Positions 8,228 to 17,305 of a DNA stretch of 64,000 nt are shown here, piece by piece. Positions within the stretch are counted from its first letter, which is position 1. Each line of letters begins with the position of its first letter. A model generated the notes under the pieces. The model made no database searches and was not told the origin of the DNA. It worked only from the letters and a program-made list of their open reading frames with translations. The stretch comes from Microbacterium sp. zg-Y1090 (GTDB lineage: Bacteria; Actinomycetota; Actinomycetes; Actinomycetales; Microbacteriaceae), in NCBI RefSeq assembly GCF_030246945.1, contig NZ_CP126742.1, positions 2,480,001 through 2,544,000 on the forward strand, in the 5' to 3' direction. A program made the position numbers and the translations under genes.

Positions 8228-9540
8228 GCCACCACCGCCTTCTTCGCGGCCTTGGCTCTGGCCTTGGCCGCCTTCTCGACGTCGGTCTTGGGAAGGAAGA
8301 ACACCGCGCGCAGCAGCGGCGGCGCCGCGATGAACAGCACGATGAGCGCCTGCACGACCAGCACGATGTCGACGGGGATGCCCTGGGCCTGCATCGAGAA
8401 CGAGCCGGACTTCAACGCGCCGAACAGGATGCCGGCGGCGAAGGTGCCCCACGCCCGGCTGCGACCGAGGAGGGCCACGGTGATGGCGTCGAACCCGATG
8501 CCGGCGTCGATCGATCCGCTGAAGCCGGAGGTCACCGACCCCTGGATCTGGCTCATCGCGGCGAGGCCGGCCAGGCCGCCGGCGAAGAGCATGGCGTACA
8601 CGTAGATGCGCTTGACGTTGATGCCGGCGGCGCGGGCGGCGTGCGGGTTCTCACCCACGGCACGCAGGCGCATGCCGAGGCTGGAGAACTCCACGATCCA
8701 CCACACCGCGATCGTCGCGATGATCACCATGACGAAGCCCCAGTCCAGCAGCGGGAACGCCGCGCCGAACAGCTCGGGGAACTGGGCGGTTTCGGGCGTC
8801 GCCGAGGAGATGGGCTGGTTCGTTCCCGGCTTCTGCAGCAGTCCGGGGGTGCGGATCATCCACAGCAGCAGGTAGTAGGCGACGTAGTTGAGCATGATCG
8901 TGAGGATCACTTCGTGCGCGCCGGTGCGTGCCTTGAGCACACCCACGATGCCGCCCCACAGGGCGCCGCCGATGATGCCCGCGAGCATCGTCAGCGGCAT
9001 GTGCAGGAAGAACGGCAGGTCGAGGTTGAACGCGAACAGCCCGGCGAACATCACGCCGACGAGCATCTGGCCGCGGGCGCCGATGTTGAACAGGCCGACG
9101 CGGAACGCCAGCGCCACGCCCAGACCGGCCGCGATGAGCGGTGCGGCGAAGCCCAGCGAGCTGGTCAGCGGGCGGATCTGGGCCGCGAAGTCCGCACCGC
9201 GCGGGTTGAACACCGCGCCGCGGAAGAGCGCCTCGTATCCGCCGTAGACGGCTTGCCAGATCGCGCTGAAGGTGTCGCCGGGGCGGGAGAAGAAATACCC
9301 GGCCGCCTCCTGCACGTCCTCGTCGGTGAAGGCGATCAGGATGCCGCCGACGATCATGGCCAGCACGATCGCGAGGATCGTGGTGAACGCGCTGCCGCGC
9401 AGCAGATCCTTGAAGAAGACGTTGGTCCGCGGCGGCGGCGGGATCTGCGGCTCACCCGCGAGCGGGCTGTTCACCGGCGGGAGCTGCTCGGGCGGCAGCC
9501 CCTTGGTCACGTCGTCGGGACCGGGCGTCGTGCCGGTCAT
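8224..9540 (-). CDS. nucleoside ABC transporter permease 1
   Basis: A 438-residue permease of the same family as its neighbour. The first ~45 residues are Pro-rich and cytoplasmic. About nine membrane segments follow, with VGLFNIGARGQMLVG and VGENPHAARAAGI as the conserved coupling block. Start and stop each overlap the adjacent genes by four bases, so ATPase, permease 1 and permease 2 are one coupled unit. The two permeases would form the heterodimeric channel of a purine/pyrimidine nucleoside importer. Confidence 0.9.
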   Translation of the reverse strand: MTGTTPGPDDVTKGLPPEQLPPVNSPLAGEPQIPPPPRTNVFFKDLLRGSAFTTILAIVLAMIVGGILIAFTDEDVQEAAGYFFSRPGDTFSAIWQAVYGGYEALFRGAVFNPRGADFAAQIRPLTSSLGFAAPLIAAGLGVALAFRVGLFNIGARGQMLVGVMFAGLFAFNLDLPFFLHMPLTMLAGIIGGALWGGIVGVLKARTGAHEVILTIMLNYVAYYLLLWMIRTPGLLQKPGTNQPISSATPETAQFPELFGAAFPLLDWGFVMVIIATIAVWWIVEFSSLGMRLRAVGENPHAARAAGINVKRIYVYAMLFAGGLAGLAAMSQIQGSVTSGFSGSIDAGIGFDAITVALLGRSRAWGTFAAGILFGALKSGSFSMQAQGIPVDIVLVVQALIVLFIAAPPLLRAVFFLPKTDVEKAAKARAKAAKKAVVA

Positions 9541-11051
9541 GCTGCCACCTCCGGGTCGCTGGCGCCGGCCATCATGAGGCCGAGGATGTCGCGCGGGGTG
9601 TCGCCGGGGACGACGCCGACGATCGCGCCGCGGTACATGACCGCGATGCGGTCAGCCAGCGCGGTGACCTCGTCCAGCTCGGTGGACACCACGATCACCG
9701 GAACGCCGCTGTCGCGGGTCTCGATGATGCGCTTGTGGATGAATTCGATGGAGCCGACGTCGACGCCGCGGGTCGGCTGAGCGGCGACCAGCAGCCGCAG
9801 CTCACGGCTGAGCTCGCGGGCGATGACGACCTTCTGCTGGTTGCCTCCGGAGAGGGTCGCGGCCAGGGTGTGCGGGCCCTGCGTGCGGATGTCGTACTCG
9901 GCGATGCGGTCGCGCGCGAACGCATCGAGAGTCGGGCGCATGATCGTCCCCGCGCGCACGAACTCCTTGTCCGACGAACGGTCCAGGATGAGGTTCTCGG
10001 CGACCGAGAACCCTCCGACCAAGCCGTCCTCGTTGCGGTCCTCGGGGACGAAGCCGACGCCGGCATCGAGGATGCCGCGCACGCTCTTTCCCACCAGCTC
10101 CGTGCCGTCGAGGCTGATGGAGCCCTCCACACGGGCGGCGAGACCGACGATCGCGTCGACCAGTTCGGTCTGACCGTTGCCCTGCACGCCCGCGATGGCG
10201 AGCACCTCGCCGGGGCGCACGTCGAAGCTGACGTTGTCCACGACGATGCCGCCGCTGAGGGTGAGCACGCGGAGGTCGCGCACCTCGAGTCCGCCGGAGC
10301 CCACGTGCGGCGGCTGCTTCTGCACGGTCAGCTCGACCGCGCGGCCGACCATGAGGGAGGCCAGCTCGGTGTTCGACGCCGTCGGCGATGCCTCGCCGAC
10401 CACCGCGCCGTGGCGGATGACGGTGATGCGATCAGCGACCTCGCGCACCTCGCGCAGCTTGTGCGTGATGAACACGATCGAGGTGCCCTCACTGCGCAGC
10501 TGGCGCATGATCGTCATCAGCTCGTCGGTCTCCTGCGGGGTGAGCACCGCGGTGGGCTCGTCGAAGACGAGCACCTTCGCGTCACGGGAGAGCGCCTTGA
10601 TGATCTCGACGCGCTGCTGCACACCCACCGGCAGGTCGCCGACGGTGGCATCCGGGTCGATCTCGAACCCGAACCGGTCGGCCACGGCGCGCACGTGCGC
10701 GCGGGCGGCGGCGAGGTCGAGCCTGCCCAAGCCCTTCGTGGACTCGTGGCCCAGCATGACGTTCTCGGCGACGGTGAACACCGGGATCAGCATGAAGTGC
10801 TGGTGCACCATGCCGATGCCCGCCGCCATCGCGTCACCCGGCCCGCGGAAGTGCTGCGGCACCCCGTCGAGCAGGATCTCGCCCTCGTCAGCCTGATACA
10901 GGCCGTAGAGGACGTTCATCAGCGTGGACTTGCCGGCACCGTTCTCGCCGAGGAGCGCATGGATCTCACCCGGATTCACGGTGAGATCGATCCTGTCGTT
11001 GGCGACGAGGCTGCCGAATCGTTTGGTGATTCCGCGAAGCTCGAGCTTCAT
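9537..11051 (-). CDS. nucleoside ABC transporter ATP-binding protein
   Basis: A 504-residue tandem ATPase with two nucleotide-binding domains, as in sugar/nucleoside importers. Domain 1 has Walker A GENGAGKST at 35-43, a degenerate signature LPVGVQQRVEII and Walker B LVFDEPTA. Domain 2 has the altered Walker A GVQGNGQTE, typical of this family, and a full signature LSGGNQQKVVIARE. Only one site of each kind is canonical, as usual for the class. The gene follows the Bmp lipoprotein gene after a 114-bp gap that holds a strong hairpin, and it is coupled to permease 1 downstream. Confidence 0.93.
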   Translation of the reverse strand: MKLELRGITKRFGSLVANDRIDLTVNPGEIHALLGENGAGKSTLMNVLYGLYQADEGEILLDGVPQHFRGPGDAMAAGIGMVHQHFMLIPVFTVAENVMLGHESTKGLGRLDLAAARAHVRAVADRFGFEIDPDATVGDLPVGVQQRVEIIKALSRDAKVLVFDEPTAVLTPQETDELMTIMRQLRSEGTSIVFITHKLREVREVADRITVIRHGAVVGEASPTASNTELASLMVGRAVELTVQKQPPHVGSGGLEVRDLRVLTLSGGIVVDNVSFDVRPGEVLAIAGVQGNGQTELVDAIVGLAARVEGSISLDGTELVGKSVRGILDAGVGFVPEDRNEDGLVGGFSVAENLILDRSSDKEFVRAGTIMRPTLDAFARDRIAEYDIRTQGPHTLAATLSGGNQQKVVIARELSRELRLLVAAQPTRGVDVGSIEFIHKRIIETRDSGVPVIVVSTELDEVTALADRIAVMYRGAIVGVVPGDTPRDILGLMMAGASDPEVAA

Positions 11052-11113
11052 AACTGCACCCTATTCCAGGAGCCGCCTCGCGGGGAAAACGGCTCTCCCT
11101 GTCCATGGACATG

Positions 11114-11150
11114 CTCGGGGCGGGCAGCGACGAGCGCTGCCCGCCCCGAG
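11114..11150 (-). terminator. strong intercistronic stem-loop after bmp
   Basis: A perfect 16-bp stem (11114-11129 with 11135-11150) and a 5-nt loop, 15 bp after the lipoprotein stop and 62 bp before the ATPase start. There is no clear T-run. It fits a partial terminator or mRNA-stabilising hairpin that lets the lipoprotein be made in excess over the membrane components. Confidence 0.75.
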
Positions 11151-11165
11151 CGAGACTTCAGAAGG

Positions 11166-12281
11166 TCACGGAGAGTTCGGGGACTCCACCGTGATGTCAC
11201 CGGCGATGATCTGCTCCTGCAGCGCCGCCAGCTCGTCGGCGAGGCCCTCGGGCAGCTCGCTCTCGAAGTCGTGGAATCCGGAGAGCTTGACGCCCTCGTT
11301 CTCCAGCGTGCCGACGTACGGCTCGACGTCGAAGTCGCCGCCGGCGGCCTCGAGCGTTGCGTCGTACACGGCCACGTCGATGGCCTTCATGATCGACACG
11401 AGGGTCACGTCGGTGACGCTCTCATCGGCCACGGCGAGGTCCTTGTCCACGCCCAGCATGACGACATCCAGGCCACCGTCGGCGATGGCCGCCGCGGCGC
11501 TCTGGTAGATCGGTCCACCGACGGGGAGGATGACGTCCACACCCTGGTCGAGCACGCCCTGCGCGGTCTGCTTGGCGGTGTCGTTGGCCGCGAAGCCGCC
11601 GGTGAAGGCGCCCTCCTGTGCGGCGGTGTCCCAGCCGAAGACCTGCACGGAGCCGGACTTGTCCTCGTTGTACTTGTCGACGCCCTGCTCGAAGCCGTCC
11701 ATGAACACGGCGACCGACGGGATCTGCATGCCGCCGAAGGTGCCGACCTTGTTCACGTCGTTCTGAGCCGACCAGGCGGCCGCGGCGTAGCCGCCGAGGT
11801 ACGACGCCTGCGCGGTGTCGAAGACGAGGGGCTTGATGTTCGGGGCGTCGGTGGCGCCGTCGAAGTCGTTGTCGGCCCAGTCGTCGATGATCGCGTAGTC
11901 GATCTCGGGGTTGGCCAGCGCCGACTCGACCGTGGCGGCCGAGAGGTTGAAGCCGACCGAGACGATGAACGAGCAGCCCTCGGAGACGAGCGTCTCGAGG
12001 TTCGGCGCGTAGTCGTTGGGCGAGGTCGACTCCATCTCGATGCCCTCGATGCCGAGCTCCTCGAGAGCACGGTCCATGCCCTCCTTGGCCGACTGGTTGA
12101 ACGAACGATCGTTCCAGCCGCCCTCGTCGGAGATCAGGCAGGGCTTGAAGTCGTCTGCCGGCTCGGGTGCGGCATTGCCGCCGGTGTTCTCCTCGGGCGC
12201 GGTTCCGCAGCCGGCGAGGGCGACGAGCAGCGCAGCGGCGCCGGTTGCGCCGAGGACCTTCTTGGTGGTCGAGATGGTCAA
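11166..12281 (-). CDS. BMP family nucleoside-binding lipoprotein
   Basis: A 371-residue extracellular solute-binding lipoprotein of the Bmp/PnrA/Med family that delivers nucleosides to the ABC permeases. From the chosen start, the signal peptide has KK at 7-8, a hydrophobic core and the lipobox LAGC with Cys25. DEGGWNDRSFNQSAKEG is the ligand-binding N-terminal block of the family. The start is taken as TTG at 12281, because GGAGG lies five bases upstream; a GTG at 12293 is in frame but would place that Shine-Dalgarno inside the gene. It is the first gene of the operon. Confidence 0.9.
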   Translation of the reverse strand: MTISTTKKVLGATGAAALLVALAGCGTAPEENTGGNAAPEPADDFKPCLISDEGGWNDRSFNQSAKEGMDRALEELGIEGIEMESTSPNDYAPNLETLVSEGCSFIVSVGFNLSAATVESALANPEIDYAIIDDWADNDFDGATDAPNIKPLVFDTAQASYLGGYAAAAWSAQNDVNKVGTFGGMQIPSVAVFMDGFEQGVDKYNEDKSGSVQVFGWDTAAQEGAFTGGFAANDTAKQTAQGVLDQGVDVILPVGGPIYQSAAAAIADGGLDVVMLGVDKDLAVADESVTDVTLVSIMKAIDVAVYDATLEAAGGDFDVEPYVGTLENEGVKLSGFHDFESELPEGLADELAALQEQIIAGDITVESPNSP

Positions 12282-12342
12282 TGCAGCCTCCACATTGATG
12301 GCCGCCGCGGATTTCGCGACGCCAGTTGAAAGTTACCTACTG

Positions 12343-12410
12343 TGACGCGATGCCCTTGACCACATCGCCCCTTCATGGCCAATGGTTACAAAGACGCAAT
12401 CATCGCGTCA
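12343..12410. promoter_or_regulatory. inverted repeat upstream of nucleoside operon
   Basis: TGACGCGATG (12343-12352) and its exact complement CATCGCGTCA (12401-12410) flank the likely promoter of the bmp operon. The outer copy is itself part of a smaller palindrome, GACGC then seven bases then GCGTC (12393-12409). This fits a repressor binding two sites, perhaps with DNA looping. No regulator gene is adjacent. Confidence 0.4.
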
Positions 12411-12418
12411 TAGAGAGC

Positions 12419-13531
12419 TCACAACACGTCCCCGCGGCCGGTGAGTTTGAGGGCATCGACAACGCCCTTCACGCGCTGGGCGTGCTCACTGGTGGTGACC
12501 AGCAGCGCGTCCTCGGTGTCGACGACCACGATGTCCTGCACGCCGATCAGGCTGATGACACGAGAGGTCTGACTCACCACGATCCCGCTGGCCGCATCCG
12601 AGAGGATGCGGGCGTTCTTCCCCAGGATCGCCAGCTCGTTGCGTCCGTGGGAGTTGAGCTTGGCCAGGCTGGCGAAGTCCCCCACGTCGTCCCAGTCGAA
12701 GTGACCGGGGATCACGGCCAGGCGACCCTTCTCGGCCGCCGGCTCGGCCACGACGTAGTCGATGGCGATCTTGGGAAGTGTCGGCCACACCCGGTCGACG
12801 ACGGGACCGCGACGCTCCCGGTCGTCCCACGCCTCCGCGAGCTCCAGCAGTCCGGCGTGCAGCTCCGGCGCATTCTCGGCGAGCTCGGCCAGGAGCACAT
12901 CCGCCCGGGAGATGAACATGCCCGCGTTCCACAGGTAGGAGCGGTCGCCGAAGTACTCCTTCGCGGTCTCGAGATCGGGCTTCTCCACGAAGCGCTCGAC
13001 GATCGCGGCCTCCGGGGCGCCGTCGACGATCAGCTCGCCGTCCTTCTTGATGTAGCCGAACCCCACCGAGGGTTCTGAGGGCTGGATGCCGATCGTGCAG
13101 ATGTACCCGTCCCGTGCCACGGCGACGGCCTGCTGCACCGCGAACTCGAACGTGCGCGTGCCGCGGATGACGTGATCGGCGGCGAACGAGCCGATGATGA
13201 CGTCGGGCTCCCTCCGCACCAGCACGGCCGCGGCCAACCCGATCGCCGCGGCGGACTCCCGCTGCTCGGATTCGAGGAACACGTTGCGATCGGGGATCCC
13301 GGGCAGCTGCTCCTCGACGGCGGCGCGGTGCGCGCGCCCGGTGACCACGGCGATGCGGTCGGCACCGGACAGCGACTCCAGCCGGTCCCAGGTGTCGCGC
13401 AGCAGCGTCTGGCCGGAGCCGGTGAGGTCGTGCAGGAACTTGGGCGCGTCGGCGCGCGACAGCGGCCACAGCCGGCTGCCGATGCCCCCCGCGGGGATGA
13501 CGGCGTAGAAGTCCGGGATGGTGTGGGACAT
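12419..13531 (-). CDS. manC: mannose-1-phosphate guanylyltransferase
   Basis: A 370-residue nucleotidyltransferase making GDP-mannose from mannose-1-phosphate and GTP. The N-terminal signature GGIGSRLWPLSR (residues 15-26) binds GTP. FVEKPD near the middle and the downstream FDWDDVGDF block are typical. It is short compared with bifunctional enzymes because it lacks a phosphomannose isomerase cupin domain, so it is the monofunctional type used for actinobacterial mannosylated glycans. It is transcribed alone, away from sdhC. A -10 hexamer ends six bases before the ATG, so the mRNA is probably leaderless. Confidence 0.93.
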   Translation of the reverse strand: MSHTIPDFYAVIPAGGIGSRLWPLSRADAPKFLHDLTGSGQTLLRDTWDRLESLSGADRIAVVTGRAHRAAVEEQLPGIPDRNVFLESEQRESAAAIGLAAAVLVRREPDVIIGSFAADHVIRGTRTFEFAVQQAVAVARDGYICTIGIQPSEPSVGFGYIKKDGELIVDGAPEAAIVERFVEKPDLETAKEYFGDRSYLWNAGMFISRADVLLAELAENAPELHAGLLELAEAWDDRERRGPVVDRVWPTLPKIAIDYVVAEPAAEKGRLAVIPGHFDWDDVGDFASLAKLNSHGRNELAILGKNARILSDAASGIVVSQTSRVISLIGVQDIVVVDTEDALLVTTSEHAQRVKGVVDALKLTGRGDVL

Positions 13532-13537
13532 ACCCCC

Positions 13538-13543
13538 AGGCTA
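13538..13543 (-). promoter_or_regulatory. -10 of leaderless manC promoter
   Basis: TAGCCT on the minus strand, six bases upstream of the manC ATG, with no Shine-Dalgarno between. Confidence 0.6.
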
Positions 13544-13632
13544 TCGACACCACACATCCGGACCCCTTATCGGCCGACCCTGCCGCCGGACGCCCCGGCC
13601 CGCGCCGTCGCCCAGCACTCGATCCGCGGGAA

Positions 13633-13638
13633 TAGGAT
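13633..13638 (+). promoter_or_regulatory. likely -10 of sdh operon
   Basis: TAGGAT, giving a 5' UTR of about 80 nt ahead of sdhC. No good -35 is visible. Confidence 0.4.
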
Positions 13639-13726
13639 GGAGGCGCGTCCCTTGTGGCGCACCGCGGACGACGCCCCCGATCGTGAGAGCGAGCCGCCAA
13701 CCCCCTGTCGATCATGGAGGACGAAA

Positions 13727-14161
13727 GTGGCTGCACCAGCACGCCTCACACCGTCGGTGACCGAGACCACGTCGAGAACACCGCGGGGCACCCTGTACCG
13801 CGGCAACGAGGGCATGTGGTCGTGGGTCCTGCACCGCATCACCGGTGTTGCGATCTTCTTCTTCCTGCTCGTGCACGTGCTCGACACGGCGCTGATCCGC
13901 GTGGCCCCCGAGGCGTACAACGCGGTCATGAGCACCTACAAGAACCCGATCATGGGCATCGGCGAGGTCGTGCTGGTCGCGGCCGTCGCCTACCACGCCT
14001 ACAACGGGCTGCGCATCATCCTCGTGGACTTCTGGTCCAAGGGTGCGCGCTACCAGCGCCAGCTGTGGTGGGGCGTCCTCGCCCTCTGGCTGGTGACCCT
14101 GGTGCCCTTCACGGTGCGCCATCTGTCCATCGTCTTCGCCGCCGGATGGGGAGACCACTGA
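13727..14161 (+). CDS. sdhC: succinate dehydrogenase cytochrome b subunit
   Basis: A 144-residue membrane anchor of complex II with three transmembrane helices. HRITGVAIFFFLLVHVLD holds the quinone-site region and the likely haem-ligand His. The start is GTG at 13727, preceded by GGAGG and seven bases of spacing; nothing upstream in frame has a better site. It overlaps sdhD by one base (TGATG). It anchors SdhAB to the membrane and passes electrons to menaquinone. Confidence 0.92.
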   Translation: MAAPARLTPSVTETTSRTPRGTLYRGNEGMWSWVLHRITGVAIFFFLLVHVLDTALIRVAPEAYNAVMSTYKNPIMGIGEVVLVAAVAYHAYNGLRIILVDFWSKGARYQRQLWWGVLALWLVTLVPFTVRHLSIVFAAGWGDH

Positions 14162-14616
14162 TGACTTCCGAGACCCTCGCCGCGCCCCGCACGCCGCACT
14201 CGACGCCCCGTAAGAAGGGCGCGAACCTCGAGAAGTGGGGCTGGATCTACATGCGCGTCTCCGGCGTGCTGCTGGTCGTGCTGATCTTCGGCCACCTCTT
14301 CGTGAACCTGATGCTGGGCGAAGGCATCCACGGCATCGACTTCGCGTTCGTCGCCGGCAAGCTCGCCTCGCCGTTCTGGCAGTGGTGGGACGTGCTGATG
14401 CTGTGGCTGGCGTTCATCCACGGCGCCAACGGCATGCGCACGATCGTCAACGACTACGTCACCGGACCCAAGGCCCGTCGCGTGCTGGTGTGGGCGATCT
14501 GGCTGTCGGCCGGTTTCATGATCGTCCTGGGCACGCTCGTGGTGTTCACCTTCGACCCGTGCCTCGGGATCGAGAACAGCACCACGCAGTGGCTGATCGA
14601 GAAGTGCGCGGCGTAG
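14161..14616 (+). CDS. sdhD: succinate dehydrogenase membrane anchor subunit
   Basis: A 151-residue three-helix anchor subunit, partner of SdhC. A basic N-terminal tail of ~25 residues is followed by MRVSGVLLVVLIFGHLFVN, and HGANGMRTIVNDY is the conserved loop before the third helix. The start ATG shares a base with the sdhC stop. A 41-bp gap follows before sdhA. Confidence 0.92.
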   Translation: MTSETLAAPRTPHSTPRKKGANLEKWGWIYMRVSGVLLVVLIFGHLFVNLMLGEGIHGIDFAFVAGKLASPFWQWWDVLMLWLAFIHGANGMRTIVNDYVTGPKARRVLVWAIWLSAGFMIVLGTLVVFTFDPCLGIENSTTQWLIEKCAA

Positions 14617-14657
14617 CGACGCCGCGCGACACAGCAGAGATTGAAGGCATCTGACAC

Positions 14658-16463
14658 GTGAGCACCCAGAGCGAAGGCAGCGTCGTCAAGGACGGCGTGC
14701 ACTACCACCAGTTCGACATCGTGATCGTGGGCGCCGGCGGTGCCGGCATGCGCGCGGCGATCGAAGCCGGGCCCGGCGCGAAGACCGCCGTGATCTCCAA
14801 GCTGTACCCGACCCGCTCGCACACCGGTGCGGCGCAGGGCGGCATGGCGGCGGCCCTGGCCAACGTCGAAGAGGACTCGTGGGAGTGGCACACCTTCGAC
14901 ACCGTCAAGGGCGGCGACTACCTCGTCGACCAGGATGCCGCGGAGATCCTGGCCAAGGAGGCGATCGACGCCGTCATCGACCTCGAGAACATGGGGCTGC
15001 CGTTCAACCGCACCCCCGAGGGCAAGATCGACCAGCGTCGCTTCGGCGGGCACACCGCCGACCACGGCAAGACGCCGGTGCGCCGCGCCTGCTACGCCGC
15101 CGACCGCACCGGTCACATGATCCTGCAGACGCTGTTCCAGAACTGCGTCAAGCTCGGCATCAACTTCTTCAACGAGTTCTACGTGCTCGACCTCATCACG
15201 GTGAAGGCCGAGGACGGCTCGATGCAGGTCGCGGGCGTCGTCGCCTACGACCTCGCGACGGGCGACCTCCACGTCTTCCAGTCCAAGGCGACGATCTTCG
15301 CCACGGGCGGGTTCGGCAAGATCTTCAAGACGACCTCCAACGCCCACACCCTCACCGGTGACGGCGTCGGCGTCATCTGGCGCAAGGGTCTGCCGCTGGA
15401 GGACATGGAGTTCTTCCAGTTCCACCCGACCGGCCTGGCCGGTCTCGGCATCCTCCTCACCGAGGGCGCCCGCGGCGAGGGAGCGATCCTGCGCAACGCC
15501 TCGGGTGAGCGCTTCATGGAGCGCTACGCGCCCACCATCAAGGACCTCGCCCCGCGCGACATCGTGAGCCGCTGCATGGTGCAGGAGGTGGCCGAGGGCC
15601 GCGGCGCCGGACCCGAGCGCGACTACGTGCTGCTGGACTGCACGCACCTGGGCGCCGAGGTGCTCGAGACGAAGCTCCCCGACATCACGGAGTTCGCCCG
15701 CACCTACCTGGGCGTGGACCCGGTCGTGGAGCCCGTACCGGTCATGCCGACCGCCCACTACGCGATGGGCGGCATCCCGACGAACGTCAACGCCGAGGTG
15801 CTCAGCGACAACACCACGGTCGTCCCGGGCCTCTACGCCGCCGGCGAATGCGCCTGCGTGTCGGTGCACGGCTCGAACCGCCTCGGCACCAACTCGCTGC
15901 TGGACATCAACGTGTTCGGCAAGCGCGCCGGGCGCAACGCCGTCGAGTACGTGCAGACCGCAGACTTCGTGCCCCTGCCGGAGGACCCGGCCAAGGAGGT
16001 GCGGGAGATGATCGAGAGCCTGCGCAACAACCCGGGCACCGAGCGCATCGCCGTGCTCCGCAAGACCCTGCAGGACGAGATGGACCGCAAGGCCCAGGTG
16101 TTCCGCACCGACGAATCGCTCTCCGAGGTCATGGACGTCATCGCGGACCTCCGCGAGCGCTACCGCAACGTGCACGTCGACGACAAGGGCAAGCGCTTCA
16201 ACACCGACCTGCTCGAAGCGGTCGAGCTCGGCTTCCTGCTCGACCTCGCCGAGGTCGTCGTCGTCACCGCCCGCAACCGCAAGGAGAGCCGTGGCGGTCA
16301 CATGCGCGACGACTACCCCAAGCGCGACGACGAGAACTACATGAAGCACACGATGGCGTACCTCTCCGGCGACCCGCATTCGTCGCACCCGGAGGACCAC
16401 ATCCGCCTGGACTGGAAACCCGTCGTCATCACCCGCTACCAGCCGATGGAGAGGAAGTACTAG
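14658..16463 (+). CDS. sdhA: succinate dehydrogenase flavoprotein subunit
   Basis: A 601-residue catalytic subunit oxidising succinate to fumarate. The FAD Rossmann motif is GAGGAG at 25-30. [10 protein letters not shown] carries His55, which in the family binds FAD covalently. FHPTGL and EGARGEG line the active site. [10 protein letters not shown] and [20 protein letters not shown] are late FAD/capping blocks. The start is GTG, with a GAAGG element about 11 bases upstream. It lies between sdhD and sdhB in the usual actinobacterial order C-D-A-B. Confidence 0.96.
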   Translation: MSTQSEGSVVKDGVHYHQFDIVIVGAGGAGMRAAIEAGPGAKTAVISKLYPTRSHTGAAQGGMAAALANVEEDSWEWHTFDTVKGGDYLVDQDAAEILAKEAIDAVIDLENMGLPFNRTPEGKIDQRRFGGHTADHGKTPVRRACYAADRTGHMILQTLFQNCVKLGINFFNEFYVLDLITVKAEDGSMQVAGVVAYDLATGDLHVFQSKATIFATGGFGKIFKTTSNAHTLTGDGVGVIWRKGLPLEDMEFFQFHPTGLAGLGILLTEGARGEGAILRNASGERFMERYAPTIKDLAPRDIVSRCMVQEVAEGRGAGPERDYVLLDCTHLGAEVLETKLPDITEFARTYLGVDPVVEPVPVMPTAHYAMGGIPTNVNAEVLSDNTTVVPGLYAAGECACVSVHGSNRLGTNSLLDINVFGKRAGRNAVEYVQTADFVPLPEDPAKEVREMIESLRNNPGTERIAVLRKTLQDEMDRKAQVFRTDESLSEVMDVIADLRERYRNVHVDDKGKRFNTDLLEAVELGFLLDLAEVVVVTARNRKESRGGHMRDDYPKRDDENYMKHTMAYLSGDPHSSHPEDHIRLDWKPVVITRYQPMERKY

Positions 16464-16465
16464 GC

Positions 16466-17236
16466 ATGGCCAGCGCACTCGCCCCCGCCGAGACGGCCGA
16501 CGCCGTGGAGTCCGGCGCCACCGGCATCCAGTCGTTCCTCGTCACGTTCATCATCCGCCGCTTCGACCCGGAGAAGGACACCGAGCCGCGCTGGGTGGAC
16601 TACGACGTGGAGCTGTACGCCACCGACCGCGTGCTCGACGCCCTGCACAAGATCAAGTGGGAGGTCGACGGCTCGCTGAGCTTCCGCCGCTCGTGTGCCC
16701 ACGGCATCTGCGGCTCGGACGCCATGCGCATCAACGGCCGCAACCGCCTGGCCTGCAAGACGCTCATCAAGGACCTCGACATCTCCAAGCCCATCTACGT
16801 GGAGGCCATCAAGGGCCTGCCGCTGGAGAAGGACCTGATCGTCGACATGGAGCCGTTCTTCGCGTCGTACCGCGAGGTGCAGCCGTTCCTCATCTCGAAC
16901 TCCGCGCCGGAGCCGGGCAAGGAGCGCATCCAGACGATCGCGAACCGCGAGATCTTCGACGACACCACCAAGTGCATCCTGTGCGCGGCGTGCACCTCGT
17001 CGTGCCCCGTGTTCTGGACCGACGGGCAGTACTTCGGCCCCGCCGCGATCGTCAACGCCCACCGGTTCATCTTCGACTCGCGCGACGACGCCGGCGACGC
17101 ACGCCTGGACATCCTCAACGACAAGGAGGGGGTGTGGCGCTGCCGCACCACCTTCAACTGCACCGAGGCGTGCCCCCGCGGCATCGAGGTCACCAAGGCC
17201 ATCGCCGAGGTCAAGCAGGCGATCCTGCGCAAGTAG
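16466..17236 (+). CDS. sdhB: succinate dehydrogenase iron-sulfur subunit
   Basis: A 256-residue iron-sulfur protein moving electrons from SdhA to quinone. SCAHGICGSDA near residues 76-86 holds the [2Fe-2S] ligands, with Asp in place of the fourth early Cys, as also seen in Escherichia coli. CILCAACTSSCPVFW and FNCTEACPRGI supply the [4Fe-4S] and [3Fe-4S] clusters. The start follows the sdhA stop by two bases, with GAGAGGAAG inside the sdhA end as ribosome-binding site. A clear terminator hairpin follows. Confidence 0.96.
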   Translation: MASALAPAETADAVESGATGIQSFLVTFIIRRFDPEKDTEPRWVDYDVELYATDRVLDALHKIKWEVDGSLSFRRSCAHGICGSDAMRINGRNRLACKTLIKDLDISKPIYVEAIKGLPLEKDLIVDMEPFFASYREVQPFLISNSAPEPGKERIQTIANREIFDDTTKCILCAACTSSCPVFWTDGQYFGPAAIVNAHRFIFDSRDDAGDARLDILNDKEGVWRCRTTFNCTEACPRGIEVTKAIAEVKQAILRK

Positions 17237-17258
17237 TCGCGCACTGCGCGCTGAACGG

Positions 17259-17289
17259 GGGCGGATGCCGGCGGGTGCGGCATCCGCCC
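17259..17289 (+). terminator. terminator of sdhCDAB
   Basis: A 12-bp perfect stem GGGCGGATGCCG with its complement and a 7-nt loop, 22 bp after sdhB. The arms are an inverted pair of the over-represented word GGATGCC. Confidence 0.75.
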
Positions 17290-17293
17290 TCGC

Positions 17294-17299
17294 TACGCT
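17294..17299 (+). promoter_or_regulatory. -10 of leaderless yihY promoter
   Basis: TACGCT followed by six bases and then the GTG start at 17306; no Shine-Dalgarno. Confidence 0.6.
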
Positions 17300-17305
17300 G
17301 TCGAC

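Noticed and set aside
12291..12293. GTG as start of the Bmp lipoprotein.
   Set aside because: GGAGG lies five bases before the in-frame TTG at 12281, so the GTG would sit upstream of the ribosome-binding site.
9735..12329. A long plus-strand open frame opposite the nucleoside ABC genes.
   Set aside because: Antisense shadow of the ATPase and lipoprotein genes, which have full motifs.
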